The translations under genes and the position numbers were made by a program. Positions 52,488-60,594 of a stretch of DNA of 64,000 nucleotides are shown piece by piece; position 1 is the stretch's first letter; each line of letters opens with the position of its first letter. The notes beneath the pieces were generated by a model, which was not told the DNA's origin, made no database searches, and saw only the letters and a list, made by a program, of their open reading frames with translations. The stretch comes from Geodermatophilus saharensis (GTDB lineage: Bacteria; Actinomycetota; Actinomycetes; Mycobacteriales; Geodermatophilaceae), in contig NZ_FZOH01000006.1 in NCBI RefSeq assembly GCF_900188205.1, forward strand, positions 62,001 to 126,000, written 5' to 3'.

Positions 52488-53528
52488 ATGACGCGCTATG
52501 GCGCCCAGTACGGGCCCGACATCACCTACCTCGGCGTGGAGCGCTGTGATCTCGACGACCCCGCCACCTACGACGGCGCCGACGTCGTCGTCCTCGGGGC
52601 GCCCTTCGACGGGGGGACGTCGCACCGGCCCGGCACCCGGTTCGGCCCGCAGGCCATCCGGATGACCGACTACCTGCCGCACGACGGCTCCCGGCCCAGC
52701 CTGGCGCTGCGCACCGACGGCCTGCGCGACCTGCGGGTGGTCGACGCCGGCGACGTCGAGATGTACTCCGGCGACATCGAGACGGCGTTGCCGGCGCTCG
52801 AGGCCGCCGTCGAGAAGGTCGCCCGCGCCGGCGCGATCCCGGTGGTGCTCGGCGGGGACCACTCGATCGCCTTCGCCGACGCCAAGGGCGTGGCCAACGT
52901 CCTCGGCCACGGCCGGGTCTCGATGATCCACTTCGACGCGCACGCCGACACCGGCGACATCGAGTTCGGCTCGCTGTGGGGTCACGGCCAGCCCATGCGC
53001 CGGCTGATCGAGTCCGGTGCGCTGCGCGGCGACCGGTTCCTGCAGGTCGGTCTGCGGGGCTACTGGCCGCCGCCGGAGACCCTCGACTGGATGGCGCAGC
53101 AGCGGATGCGCTCCTACGAGATGACCGAGATCGGGCACCGCGGGCTCGACGCGTGCCTCACCGAGGCCTCGGCCATCGCCACCGACGAGTGCGACGGCGT
53201 CTTCCTCTCCGTCGACATCGACGTCTGCGACCCCGGGCACGCACCGGGCACCGGCACCCCCGAACCCGGCGGGCTGACCGCGCGGCAGCTGCTCGACGCC
53301 GTCCGCCGGCTCTGCCTCGAGCTGCCGGTGGTCGGGGTCGACGTCGTCGAGGTCAGCCCGCCCTACGACCACGCCGACGTCACCGCCGCCCTCGCCAACC
53401 GGGTGGTGCTCGAGGCCCTCTCGGCCATCGCCCGCCGCCGCCGCGACGCCCGCGACGGCACCCGCTGGGACCCCGCCCTCCCCCTCCTCGCCGACCGCCC
53501 CGACCCGACCCCGGAGACCCAGGCATGA
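52488..53528 (+). CDS. speB: Agmatinase (ureohydrolase family)
   Basis: A 346-residue Mn-dependent ureohydrolase, predicted to split agmatine into putrescine and urea. Metal-ligand motifs: GGDHSIAF, HFDAHADTGD and SVDIDVCDPGHAPGTGTPEPGG. The ATG at 52488 fits homologues starting MTRYGAQYGPDITYLG; an upstream ATG at 52434 lies inside the predicted -10 box and is rejected. Its stop overlaps the copper amine oxidase start (ATGA). Guanidinobutyrase or proclavaminate amidinohydrolase are alternative specificities of this family. Confidence 0.88.
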   Translation: MTRYGAQYGPDITYLGVERCDLDDPATYDGADVVVLGAPFDGGTSHRPGTRFGPQAIRMTDYLPHDGSRPSLALRTDGLRDLRVVDAGDVEMYSGDIETALPALEAAVEKVARAGAIPVVLGGDHSIAFADAKGVANVLGHGRVSMIHFDAHADTGDIEFGSLWGHGQPMRRLIESGALRGDRFLQVGLRGYWPPPETLDWMAQQRMRSYEMTEIGHRGLDACLTEASAIATDECDGVFLSVDIDVCDPGHAPGTGTPEPGGLTARQLLDAVRRLCLELPVVGVDVVEVSPPYDHADVTAALANRVVLEALSAIARRRRDARDGTRWDPALPLLADRPDPTPETQA

Positions 53529-55408
53529 CCGCTCACCCGCTCGACCCGCTGACCACCGACGAGTTCCGCGCCGCCGCGGCCGTCCTCCGCCGCGACAAGG
53601 GGGTCGACGAGCGCTGGCGGTTCGCCTCGATCGAGCTCAAGGAGCCGGCCAAGGACGTCGTCCGCGCGTTCACGCCCGGCGACCCGATCCGGCGCGAGGC
53701 CCGCGTCACCGTGTGGAGCCGCGACGAGGGGACGCCGTACAAGGCGGTCGTCTCGCTCACCGACGACGCCGTCGTCTCGTGGGAGACGGTGCCCGGCCAG
53801 CAGGCCAACATGACCCTCGACGAGTGGCACGAGGCGCACGAGGTGCTCATCCGGCACCCCGACGTCGTGGCGGCGCTGGCCAAGCGCGGCATCACCGACC
53901 TCGACCTGGTGCTCATCGACACCTGGGCCTACGGCCACTCGCTCATCCCGCAGGGGCTGCAGGACCGCCGGGTCGGCTGGACCGACGTCTGGCGGCGCTC
54001 CGCCCCCGACGCCAACCCCTACGCCAACCCGGTGATGGGCCTGCACTTCGTCGTCGACCTCAACACGATGGAGCTGCTGCAGATCGAGGACACCCCGCCG
54101 CCGGCGCAGCCCGCCGCCATGGGCGAGTACCTGCCCGCGCTGGTGCCCGGCCTGCAGCAGCGCACCGACGTCCGGCCGCTGGAGATCACCCAGCCCGAGG
54201 GCGTCTCCTTCGAGCTCGACGGCTCCGAGCTGCGCTGGCAGAAGTGGTCGATGCGGCTGGGCTTCAACCACCGCGAGGGCCTGGTGATCCACCGGCTGGC
54301 CTACGACGGGCGCCCGATCGCGCACCGGATGTCCTTCGCCGAGATGGTCGTGCCCTACCGCGACCCCAGCCCCGACCACCACCGGCGCACCGCCTTCGAC
54401 ATCGGCGAGTGGGGCCTGGGCTACATGACCACGTCGCTGAAGCTCGGCTGCGACTGCCTGGGCGAGATCACCTACGTCGACGCCGTCCTCAGCGACAGCC
54501 GCGGCGAGCCGTACACCATCGAGAACGCCATCTGCCTGCACGAGGAGGACGACGGCGTGCTGTGGAAGCACGTCGACGAGCAGGCGGGGTCGGAGGTGCG
54601 CCGTTCCCGGCGGATGGTCGTCTCGTTCCACGCGACGGTGGCCAACTACGAGTACCTGACCTACTGGCGCTTCTACCAGGACGGCACGGTCCAGTGCGAG
54701 GTCCGCGCCACCGGGATCATGGTGACCAGCGCCTACGAGGGCACCGCGCCGGCGTTCGGCACCGTCGTCGACGAGCGCACCTACGCGCCGATCCACCAGC
54801 ACTTCATCGTCGCCCGGCTCGACATGGAGGTCGACGGCCCGGACAACACCGTCGTCGTCACCGAGAGCGAGGCCCTGCCGGTCTCCGACGACAACCCCTA
54901 CGGCCTGGCAGTGGTCACCCGCAGCCGACCGCTGCGATCGGAGGCCGAGGGCCGCGTCGACGTCGACTTCGCGACCCAGCGGTCGGTCAAGGTGGTCAAC
55001 CGCACCCGCCCCAACCGGCTCGGGACGGCGCCGGGCTACAAGCTGTACGCCAACTCGCCGCTGCCGGCCCTCGCCGACCCCGGCGCGCCGTTCCGGCAGC
55101 GCGCCCAGGTCATCGACCACCCGGTGTGGGTCAGCCGGTTCGACGAGGAGGAGCGCTGGCCGGCCGGCGAGTTCTGCAACCAGAGCCGCCGGGACGCCGG
55201 GCTGCCGGTCTGGCAGGAGGCCGACCGCCCGCTGGAGGACACCGACGTCGTGCTGTGGCACGTGTTCGGCATCCACCACGTGCCGCGCCCCGAGGACTGG
55301 CCGGTCATGCCGGTCGACGTGGTGTCCTTCGAGCTCAAGCCGGTCGGGTTCTTCGACCGCAACCCCGCCCTGGACGTGCCGCCCTCGACGGCGCGGCACT
55401 GCCATTGA
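53525..55408 (+). CDS. Copper-containing primary amine oxidase
   Basis: A 627-residue copper/topaquinone oxidase: RCH2NH2 + O2 + H2O gives aldehyde, ammonia and H2O2. The TPQ-forming tyrosine is Y375 in VANYEY. The catalytic base is D292 in AFDIGEWGLG. Copper ligands are H424 and H426 (HQHF) and H585 (GIHHVPRPEDWP). The spacing between these residues matches Arthrobacter amine oxidase. No signal peptide is seen, so it is probably cytoplasmic. It is coupled to agmatinase (ATGA), so putrescine is the likely substrate. Hairpin copy F follows. Confidence 0.96.
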   Translation: MTAHPLDPLTTDEFRAAAAVLRRDKGVDERWRFASIELKEPAKDVVRAFTPGDPIRREARVTVWSRDEGTPYKAVVSLTDDAVVSWETVPGQQANMTLDEWHEAHEVLIRHPDVVAALAKRGITDLDLVLIDTWAYGHSLIPQGLQDRRVGWTDVWRRSAPDANPYANPVMGLHFVVDLNTMELLQIEDTPPPAQPAAMGEYLPALVPGLQQRTDVRPLEITQPEGVSFELDGSELRWQKWSMRLGFNHREGLVIHRLAYDGRPIAHRMSFAEMVVPYRDPSPDHHRRTAFDIGEWGLGYMTTSLKLGCDCLGEITYVDAVLSDSRGEPYTIENAICLHEEDDGVLWKHVDEQAGSEVRRSRRMVVSFHATVANYEYLTYWRFYQDGTVQCEVRATGIMVTSAYEGTAPAFGTVVDERTYAPIHQHFIVARLDMEVDGPDNTVVVTESEALPVSDDNPYGLAVVTRSRPLRSEAEGRVDVDFATQRSVKVVNRTRPNRLGTAPGYKLYANSPLPALADPGAPFRQRAQVIDHPVWVSRFDEEERWPAGEFCNQSRRDAGLPVWQEADRPLEDTDVVLWHVFGIHHVPRPEDWPVMPVDVVSFELKPVGFFDRNPALDVPPSTARHCH

Positions 55409-55941
55409 TGGAGGACCCCCTCCCTCCTCACCGCTCGTCCCTCGTGGCGGGCCCCTGGGAGGGGGCCGTTCCAGGACCTCACCGTCCCCACGGTGGCGGC
55501 GGGCCGCAGCTGCTGGCCGCCACCGCGGCGGGGGTGGCGGCGGCGTCCGCGCTGCTGCACCTGCCGCTGCTGGGGCCCGGCCGGCACGGGGTGCTGTCGC
55601 TGGCCGTCGGCCTGGCCTGCGTGGCGTGCGCGGTGCACCTGTGGCGCCGCCCGGGCCCGGCGGCGTGGTCGGGGCACGTGGCGGCGGCGGCGCTGATGCC
55701 GGCCCACCTCCTGCTCACCCCGGCCGGCCCGGGTCACCACGCCGGGCCGGCGGCCGTTGCGGGCTCGGCGGCGGACGCGGCGGCGTGGGCGCCGTACGCG
55801 CTGCTCCTGCTGGCCGGCCTCGGGGTCGCGCTGGGGCTGGTGCGCTGGGCGGTGGGCGCCGACGTCCCGCTGCGCGCCGGGTCGGCTCAGATGCCGGCGG
55901 CCGTCGGCGGCAGGTCGGGACGGCGGGTGCCCCAGGCGTAG
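55408..55941 (+). CDS. Putative small polytopic membrane protein, start uncertain
   Basis: An open frame of up to 177 residues with four hydrophobic stretches (LLAATAAGVAAASALLHLP, VLSLAVGLACVACAVHLW, HVAAAALMPAHLLLT, YALLLLAGLGVALGLVRW). Histidines lie at several helix ends, and a loop holds AGPGHHAGP. I do not recognise the family. The ATG at 55408 overlaps the amine oxidase stop (TGATG), but the first about 22 codons then translate hairpin copy F; GTG 55444 or 55534 are alternatives. The 3' end overlaps the convergent Lrp gene by 55 bp. A role with the amine oxidase is speculation. Confidence 0.5.
   Translation: MEDPLPPHRSSLVAGPWEGAVPGPHRPHGGGGPQLLAATAAGVAAASALLHLPLLGPGRHGVLSLAVGLACVACAVHLWRRPGPAAWSGHVAAAALMPAHLLLTPAGPGHHAGPAAVAGSAADAAAWAPYALLLLAGLGVALGLVRWAVGADVPLRAGSAQMPAAVGGRSGRRVPQA
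55411..55472 (+). repeat. Intergenic hairpin repeat, copy F
   Basis: Begins 3 bp after the amine oxidase stop. Perfect 9-bp outer stem CCCCCTCCC/GGGAGGGGG (55416-55424 with 55457-55465), inner TCACCGCTCG, and 3' flank GGCCGTTCC. It overlaps the putative 5' end of the next open frame, which argues that frame starts further downstream. Confidence 0.8.
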
Positions 55942-56384
55942 GTCTGCTTGCGCAGGCCCAGGTAGAGGTGGGTCTCGGTGGACGTCACGCCCTCGACCGC
56001 CCGGATGCGGGCCACCGTGCCGAGCAGCTGGTCGTCGTCCTCGGCGACCACCTCGACGAGCAGGTCGGCGGGGCCCGCGGTGACCACCACGTAGATGACC
56101 TCGGTCAGCGCCGCGATCGCGTCGCCCACCTCGCGCGGGTCGCCGGCGGTCCGCACCGTCACCATCGCCTGGCGGGAGAACCCCACCTGCAGCGGGTCGG
56201 TCACGGCCACGACCTGCATGACCCCGGCGTCGAGCAGCCGCTGCACGCGCTGGCGGACGGCGGCCTCGGACAGCCCGACGGCGTGCGCGACCCGGGCGTA
56301 GGGCCGCCGGCCGTCCTGCTGGAGCTGCTCGATGATCGCCCTGGAGACGTCGTCCAGGACGAACTCACGCTCCCGGATCGCCAC
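55887..56384 (-). CDS. Lrp/AsnC family transcriptional regulator
   Basis: A 165-residue regulator. N-terminal AsnC-type helix-turn-helix (DDVSRAIIEQLQQDGRRPYARVAHAVGLSEAAVRQRVQRL in segments, about residues 10-55) and C-terminal RAM ligand-binding domain (VTAGPADLLVEVVAEDDDQL). The GTG at 56384 has GGAGGG close upstream. Regulators of this type often control amino-acid or polyamine catabolism next door, so the agmatinase, gabT or aminotransferase genes are candidate targets. It overlaps the end of the small membrane protein frame. Confidence 0.93.
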   Translation of the reverse strand: MAIREREFVLDDVSRAIIEQLQQDGRRPYARVAHAVGLSEAAVRQRVQRLLDAGVMQVVAVTDPLQVGFSRQAMVTVRTAGDPREVGDAIAALTEVIYVVVTAGPADLLVEVVAEDDDQLLGTVARIRAVEGVTSTETHLYLGLRKQTYAWGTRRPDLPPTAAGI

Positions 56385-56492
56385 CGCCCCCTCCCGGCCG
56401 CTGCTGTGCCTGCAGCCTAGCGACGGGGAGGCCCTCGCCCACCGGCGCGCCACCCCTCCGGGTCAGGACACCCGCGAGCCGGACGCCGCCGC

Positions 56493-58028
56493 TCAGGCCG
56501 GCGGGTGCAGCGCCAGCCACAGCTCGGCGCGGGTGCCGGGCTCGTCGAGGTCGCGGCCGAGCAGGTCGCCGGCCCGCGTCATGCGCTTGCGCAGCGTGTG
56601 CCGGTGCACCCCGAGGGCCGCAGCGGCCGGCTCCCACTGCCCGTGGTGGGCCAGCCACGCCCGCAGCGAGTCGACCAGGTCGCCGGCACCGGCGCGGTCG
56701 GCCGCCACGAGCGGCGCGAGCAGGGCGTCGGCGAAGGCGCGGGTGGCCGCCGGGTCGAGCAGGGCGGGCAGTCCACGGCCGGCGAGCTCGGCGAAGCCGG
56801 CCACCCCGCCGCCGCGCGCCCGGCTGTGCTCGGCCGCCTGCCGGGCCTGGCGCACGCCGTCGGCCAGCCGGCTCCACGGCACCGGACCGGACACGCCGAC
56901 CGCCGTCTGCGGCACCCGCTCCGGCAGCCGCGCCAGCCGCTCCGGCAGCGGCCCGTCGGAGGCGACCAGCAGCACCAGGGCGTCGCCGTCGAGCTCGGCG
57001 GAGAAGGACGGCGAGCCGGTCGCGGCCGCGGCGTCGGCGGCGACGTCGACGGCGGCCGCCCGCTGGCCGACCTCGCCGAGGACCACGTGCACCCGCAGCG
57101 GCTCGGCGGGCAGCCGCTCCCCCAGCGCGTCGACCGCCTCGACGACGGCGGCCTCCTCGCCGGCCAGCAGCATCCGCAGCAGCGCCGCGCGCAGCGCCGC
57201 CATGGCGCTGTCGAGGCCGCGGGACTGCTCCAGCCGCAGGGTGAGCAGTCCGACGGCGGCGTTGACGACGTGCCGGTCGGCGGCGTGGACCGGCCCGGGC
57301 CGGCCGACGGCGAGGAAGCCGCGGGTGCGCCGCTCGTTGCCCAGCGACTGCAGCAGCACCGTCTCCCCCGGCCCGGTCAGCGCCGCGCTCGCCGGCGCGC
57401 GCACCGACCGCAGCCGGTCCAGCTCCGGGCGCAGCGCCTCGGCCCGGCCGGCGGCCGCCGCCGGCACCGCCTCGAGCACGGTGCCGGCGGTGTCGAGCAG
57501 CAGCACCCAGCCGCCGACCTGCCGGGCCAGGCGCTGCAGCAGCGGTGCCGGTGAGCCGGGGGCCAGGGCCGCGCGGGTGAGCTCCTGCTGCGCGGTCGCC
57601 GCCCGGGCCACCGCGGCGTACTCGTCGGCGGCCAGCGCGGCCGACACGCTGCGCGACAGCGCGATGAACGGCGTCCGGTGCGGCACCTCCAGCAGCGCCA
57701 GCCCGGCGCGCTCGGCGGCGGCGACCAGGTCCGCCGGGACGGCGTCGACGCCCAGCCCCGTGCCCAGCCCCAGGCCGACGACGCCGGCCGCGGCCAGCCG
57801 CGACACGTACCCCTCCACCGGCTCGTCGCGCAGCGCCAGGCCGGTGGTCAGCAGCAGCTCCCCGCCCTCGAGGAACGGCGTCGGGTCGGCCAGCTCGCTG
57901 ACGTGCACCCAGGACACCGGCCGGTCGACCCCGCCGCCCGGGGTGTGCAGCACCAGGCCGAGCGCCGGGTCGGCGACCAGGTCGGCGACGGTGACCGGCA
58001 CGGCAGCTCCCGGCGACGAAGTGGACAT
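56493..58028 (-). CDS. PucR-family transcriptional regulator (divergent from gabT)
   Basis: A 511-residue PucR-type activator. The N-terminal PucR domain (about residues 12-130, VTVADLVADPALGLVLHTPGG) and C-terminal PucR helix-turn-helix (AAAALGVHRHTLRKRMTRAGDLLG, about 460-483) are clear. The ATG is at 58028, with a 17-bp palindrome three bases upstream. Divergent to gabT, it resembles the GABA-cluster PucR regulators known from other actinobacteria, so control of gabT is a strong contextual inference. It is a distant paralogue of the PucR protein at 722-2659. Confidence 0.93.
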   Translation of the reverse strand: MSTSSPGAAVPVTVADLVADPALGLVLHTPGGGVDRPVSWVHVSELADPTPFLEGGELLLTTGLALRDEPVEGYVSRLAAAGVVGLGLGTGLGVDAVPADLVAAAERAGLALLEVPHRTPFIALSRSVSAALAADEYAAVARAATAQQELTRAALAPGSPAPLLQRLARQVGGWVLLLDTAGTVLEAVPAAAAGRAEALRPELDRLRSVRAPASAALTGPGETVLLQSLGNERRTRGFLAVGRPGPVHAADRHVVNAAVGLLTLRLEQSRGLDSAMAALRAALLRMLLAGEEAAVVEAVDALGERLPAEPLRVHVVLGEVGQRAAAVDVAADAAAATGSPSFSAELDGDALVLLVASDGPLPERLARLPERVPQTAVGVSGPVPWSRLADGVRQARQAAEHSRARGGGVAGFAELAGRGLPALLDPAATRAFADALLAPLVAADRAGAGDLVDSLRAWLAHHGQWEPAAAALGVHRHTLRKRMTRAGDLLGRDLDEPGTRAELWLALHPPA

Positions 58029-58030
58029 CC

Positions 58031-58087
58031 GCGCGTGGTCCACGCGCCGGTCTGGACGGTACCGCCGGTGTGGCGGGCGTCCCACAC
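58031..58087. promoter_or_regulatory. Operator candidates in the PucR / gabT gap
   Basis: Two inverted repeats in the 119-bp divergent gap. The first is a perfect 8-1-8 palindrome (58031-58047, GCGCGTGG-T-CCACGCGC) at the PucR start. The second is GTGTGG/CCACAC (58068-58073 with 58082-58087) with an 8-bp spacer, 60 bp before gabT. Both share GTGG/CCAC half-sites, as expected for one regulator. Confidence 0.5.
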
Positions 58088-58147
58088 TCGAGCAGGGAGC
58101 CTCCCCCGCCGGAGGCACCGGCCCGCCCGCGACGTCGAGGAGCACCC

Positions 58148-59500
58148 GTGACCGACCTGCTCGAGCCCACCACCACGTTGCCCCAGGAGCGGCGGCTGGT
58201 CACCCCGGTCCCCGGCCCGCGGTCGGCGGAGCTCATGGCCCGCCGGTCGGCCACCGTCTCGGCCGGCGTCGGCACCACCCTGCCGGTCTTCGTCGAGCGC
58301 GCCGGCGGCGGCGTGGTCGTCGACGTCGACGGCAACTCGCTCATCGACCTCGGCTCGGGCATCGCCGTGGTCAACGTCGGCAACGCCGCGCCGCGGGTGG
58401 TGGCCGCGGTGCAGGAGCAGGTGGCCGCCTTCACGCACACCTGCTTCATGGTCACGCCCTACGAGGGCTACGTCGCCGTCTGCGAGGAGCTCGCCCGCGT
58501 CACCCCCGGCGACCACGAGAAGCGCTCGGCGCTGTTCAACACCGGCTCCGAGGCCGTCGAGAACGCCGTCAAGATCGCCCGGCACGCCACCGGCCGGCAG
58601 GCCGTCGTCGTCTTCGACCACGCCTACCACGGCCGCACCAACCTCACGATGGCGCTGACGGCGAAGAACATGCCGTACAAGCACCGCTTCGGCCCGTTCG
58701 CGCCCGAGGTCTACCGGGTGCCGATGTCCTACCCGTTCCGCGACGAGCCCGGCCTGACCGGCGCCGAGGCGGCCGCGCGCGCCATCGCCCAGATCGAGGC
58801 GCAGGTCGGCGCGGCCAACGTCGCCGCGGTGCTCATCGAGCCGATCCAGGGCGAGGGCGGCTTCGTCGTCCCGGCCCCCGGTTTCCTGCCGGCGCTGGCC
58901 GAGTGGTGCCGCGCGTCGGGTTCGGTGTTCGTCGCCGACGAGGTGCAGACCGGCTTCTGCCGCACCGGCGACTGGTTCGCCACCGAGCACGAGGGCGTCG
59001 TCCCCGACCTGGTGACCCTCGCCAAGGGCATGGCCGGCGGCATGCCGCTGGCCGCCGTGACCGGCCGCGCCGAGATCATGGACGCCGTCCACACCGGCGG
59101 GCTCGGCGGCACCTACGGTGGCAACCCGGTGGCCTGCGCCGCCGCGCTGGCCTCCATCGAGACCATGCGCGCGCAGGACCTCGCCGGGGCCGCGCGCGCC
59201 ATCGGCGACACCATGCTCCCCCGCCTGCGGGCGCTGCAGGAGCGGACGCCGGCCGTCGGCGACGTCCGCGGCCGGGGCGCCATGGTCGCCGTCGAGATCG
59301 TGAAGCCGGGCACCACCGAGCCCGACCCCGAGCTGACCGGCCGGGTGGCGCGCGCCTGCCACGCCGACGGCGTCGTCGTCCTGACCGCCGGCACCTTCGG
59401 CAACGTGCTGCGGTTCCTGCCGCCGCTGGTCATCGGCCAGGAGCTGCTCGGCGAGGGCCTCGACGTCCTCGACGCGGCCTTCGCCGAGCACGCCGGCTGA
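58148..59500 (+). CDS. gabT: 4-aminobutyrate--2-oxoglutarate transaminase
   Basis: A 450-residue class III PLP aminotransferase: GABA + 2-oxoglutarate gives succinate semialdehyde + glutamate. PLP-binding lysine K293 is in TLAKGMAGGMPL. Other motifs: NTGSEAVENAVKIAR, HAYHGRTNLTMALT, EPIQGEGGF and DEVQTGFCRTG. The GTG at 58148 has GAGGAG 5-6 nt upstream. It fits as the step after aldehyde oxidation of the amine oxidase product. Its stop shares one base with the decayed glutamate dehydrogenase gene (TGATG). Confidence 0.94.
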   Translation: MTDLLEPTTTLPQERRLVTPVPGPRSAELMARRSATVSAGVGTTLPVFVERAGGGVVVDVDGNSLIDLGSGIAVVNVGNAAPRVVAAVQEQVAAFTHTCFMVTPYEGYVAVCEELARVTPGDHEKRSALFNTGSEAVENAVKIARHATGRQAVVVFDHAYHGRTNLTMALTAKNMPYKHRFGPFAPEVYRVPMSYPFRDEPGLTGAEAAARAIAQIEAQVGAANVAAVLIEPIQGEGGFVVPAPGFLPALAEWCRASGSVFVADEVQTGFCRTGDWFATEHEGVVPDLVTLAKGMAGGMPLAAVTGRAEIMDAVHTGGLGGTYGGNPVACAAALASIETMRAQDLAGAARAIGDTMLPRLRALQERTPAVGDVRGRGAMVAVEIVKPGTTEPDPELTGRVARACHADGVVVLTAGTFGNVLRFLPPLVIGQELLGEGLDVLDAAFAEHAG

Positions 59501-60535
59501 TGGCCGCGCCGACCGCCCTGCGGCCGGCGCGGCGCGTCACCCTGCAGCCGGACCCGGGCACCGGGTCCGGCGGCAGGGTCGTGGCCGTGGCCGGGTGGCC
59601 CGGGCAGCGCCCGCTGCTCGCCGACGTCGTGCCCGTCTTCGAGCGGCTCGGCGTCCGGGTCGCCGACGCCGTCGCGCTGCCCGGTGCCGACGGCGTCGCG
59701 CCCTCCCGGCTGGAGCTCGTGCTGCCGGAGTCCGCCTCCCCCGACACCGCGCTGCCGGCGCTGGAGCAGGCGCTGGCGGCGGCCTGGCCGGGGAGACCGA
59801 GCTCGACGGGCTGTCGCGGCTGACCGTCCTCGCCGGCGTGCCGGTGCGCGACGTCGCGGTCCTGCGGGCCGCCTGCCGCTACCTCGCCCAGACCGGGACG
59901 GGACTCTCCCGCGGGTACGTGGAGGAGACCGTCCTCGGCGCCCCGGACGTCGCCCGGGCGCTGCTGCGGCACTTCACCGCCCGCCACGACCCCGACGCCC
60001 GCGACCCCGCCGCCGAGCGGCGGGCGGCCGCGGAGCTCGACGCGCTGCTGGCGGCGACCACCAGCCTCGACCAGGACCGCATCCTGCGCGGGCTGCGCGA
60101 CGTCCTCGCCGCGGTGCTGCGCACCAACGCCTTCCAGCGCGACGCCGAGGGCCGGCCGCGCCCGCAGCTGGCGCTGAAGACCGGGCCCGCGCGCTGCGGG
60201 CGGACCTGCTCGCGGCCGGCGCCCCCGCCGAGCTGGCGGAGGGGCTGGCCGCGCTGCGCTGCGCCGGCGACGTCCTCGAGCTGGTGGAGCTCGCCGACGA
60301 CGCCGGCCGGCCCGTGGCCGCGGTGGTCGACGCGCACGTGCTGCTGGGTGAGCAGCTGGGCCTGCCGGCCGTGCGCGACCGGGTGGTCGACGAGCCCGCG
60401 GACACCTCCTGGGTGCTGGCGGCCAAGAGCGCACTGCGCGACCAGCTCGACGCCTGCCGGGTCGCGCTGAGCCGCGCGGCGGTGACGACGGCGGACGGCG
60501 ACGTCGCCGCGTTCGTCGGGCGTTCCACCGCCTGA
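59500..60535 (+). pseudogene. Decayed NAD-glutamate dehydrogenase, catalytic core missing
   Basis: Three frames carry pieces of the large (about 1,600-residue) NAD-glutamate dehydrogenase. Frame one (59500 to about 59795) holds the regulatory segment ending ALEQALAAAWPG. Frame two (about 59796-60190) continues with ETELDGLSRLTVLAG, AACRYLAQTGTGLSRGYVEE and DQDRILRGLRDVLAAVLRTN. Frame three (about 60190-60535) has the C-terminal helices (ADLLAAGAPAELAEGLAAL, HVLLGEQLGLPAVRDRV). The whole catalytic and NAD domain between pieces two and three is absent. It is a pseudogene by internal deletion plus two frameshifts. The intact enzyme would recycle glutamate made by GabT. Confidence 0.8.
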
Positions 60536-60547
60536 GGGCGGACGCGA

Positions 60548-60582
60548 CGAGGCCCCGGCGCCTCACGGGAGCCGGGGCCTCG
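60548..60582. terminator. Bidirectional hairpin terminator
   Basis: A perfect 12-bp stem (60548-60559 with 60571-60582) and 11-nt loop between the convergent glutamate dehydrogenase remnant and the aldehyde dehydrogenase gene. Confidence 0.8.
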
Positions 60583-60594
60583 GAGCGTCCGGGG

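Noticed and set aside
50506-52491. A 661-codon plus-strand open frame opposite the APC permease
   Set aside because: The minus-strand frame encodes an obvious 12-helix transporter with a good Shine-Dalgarno; the plus frame is Arg/Gln/Gly-rich noise.
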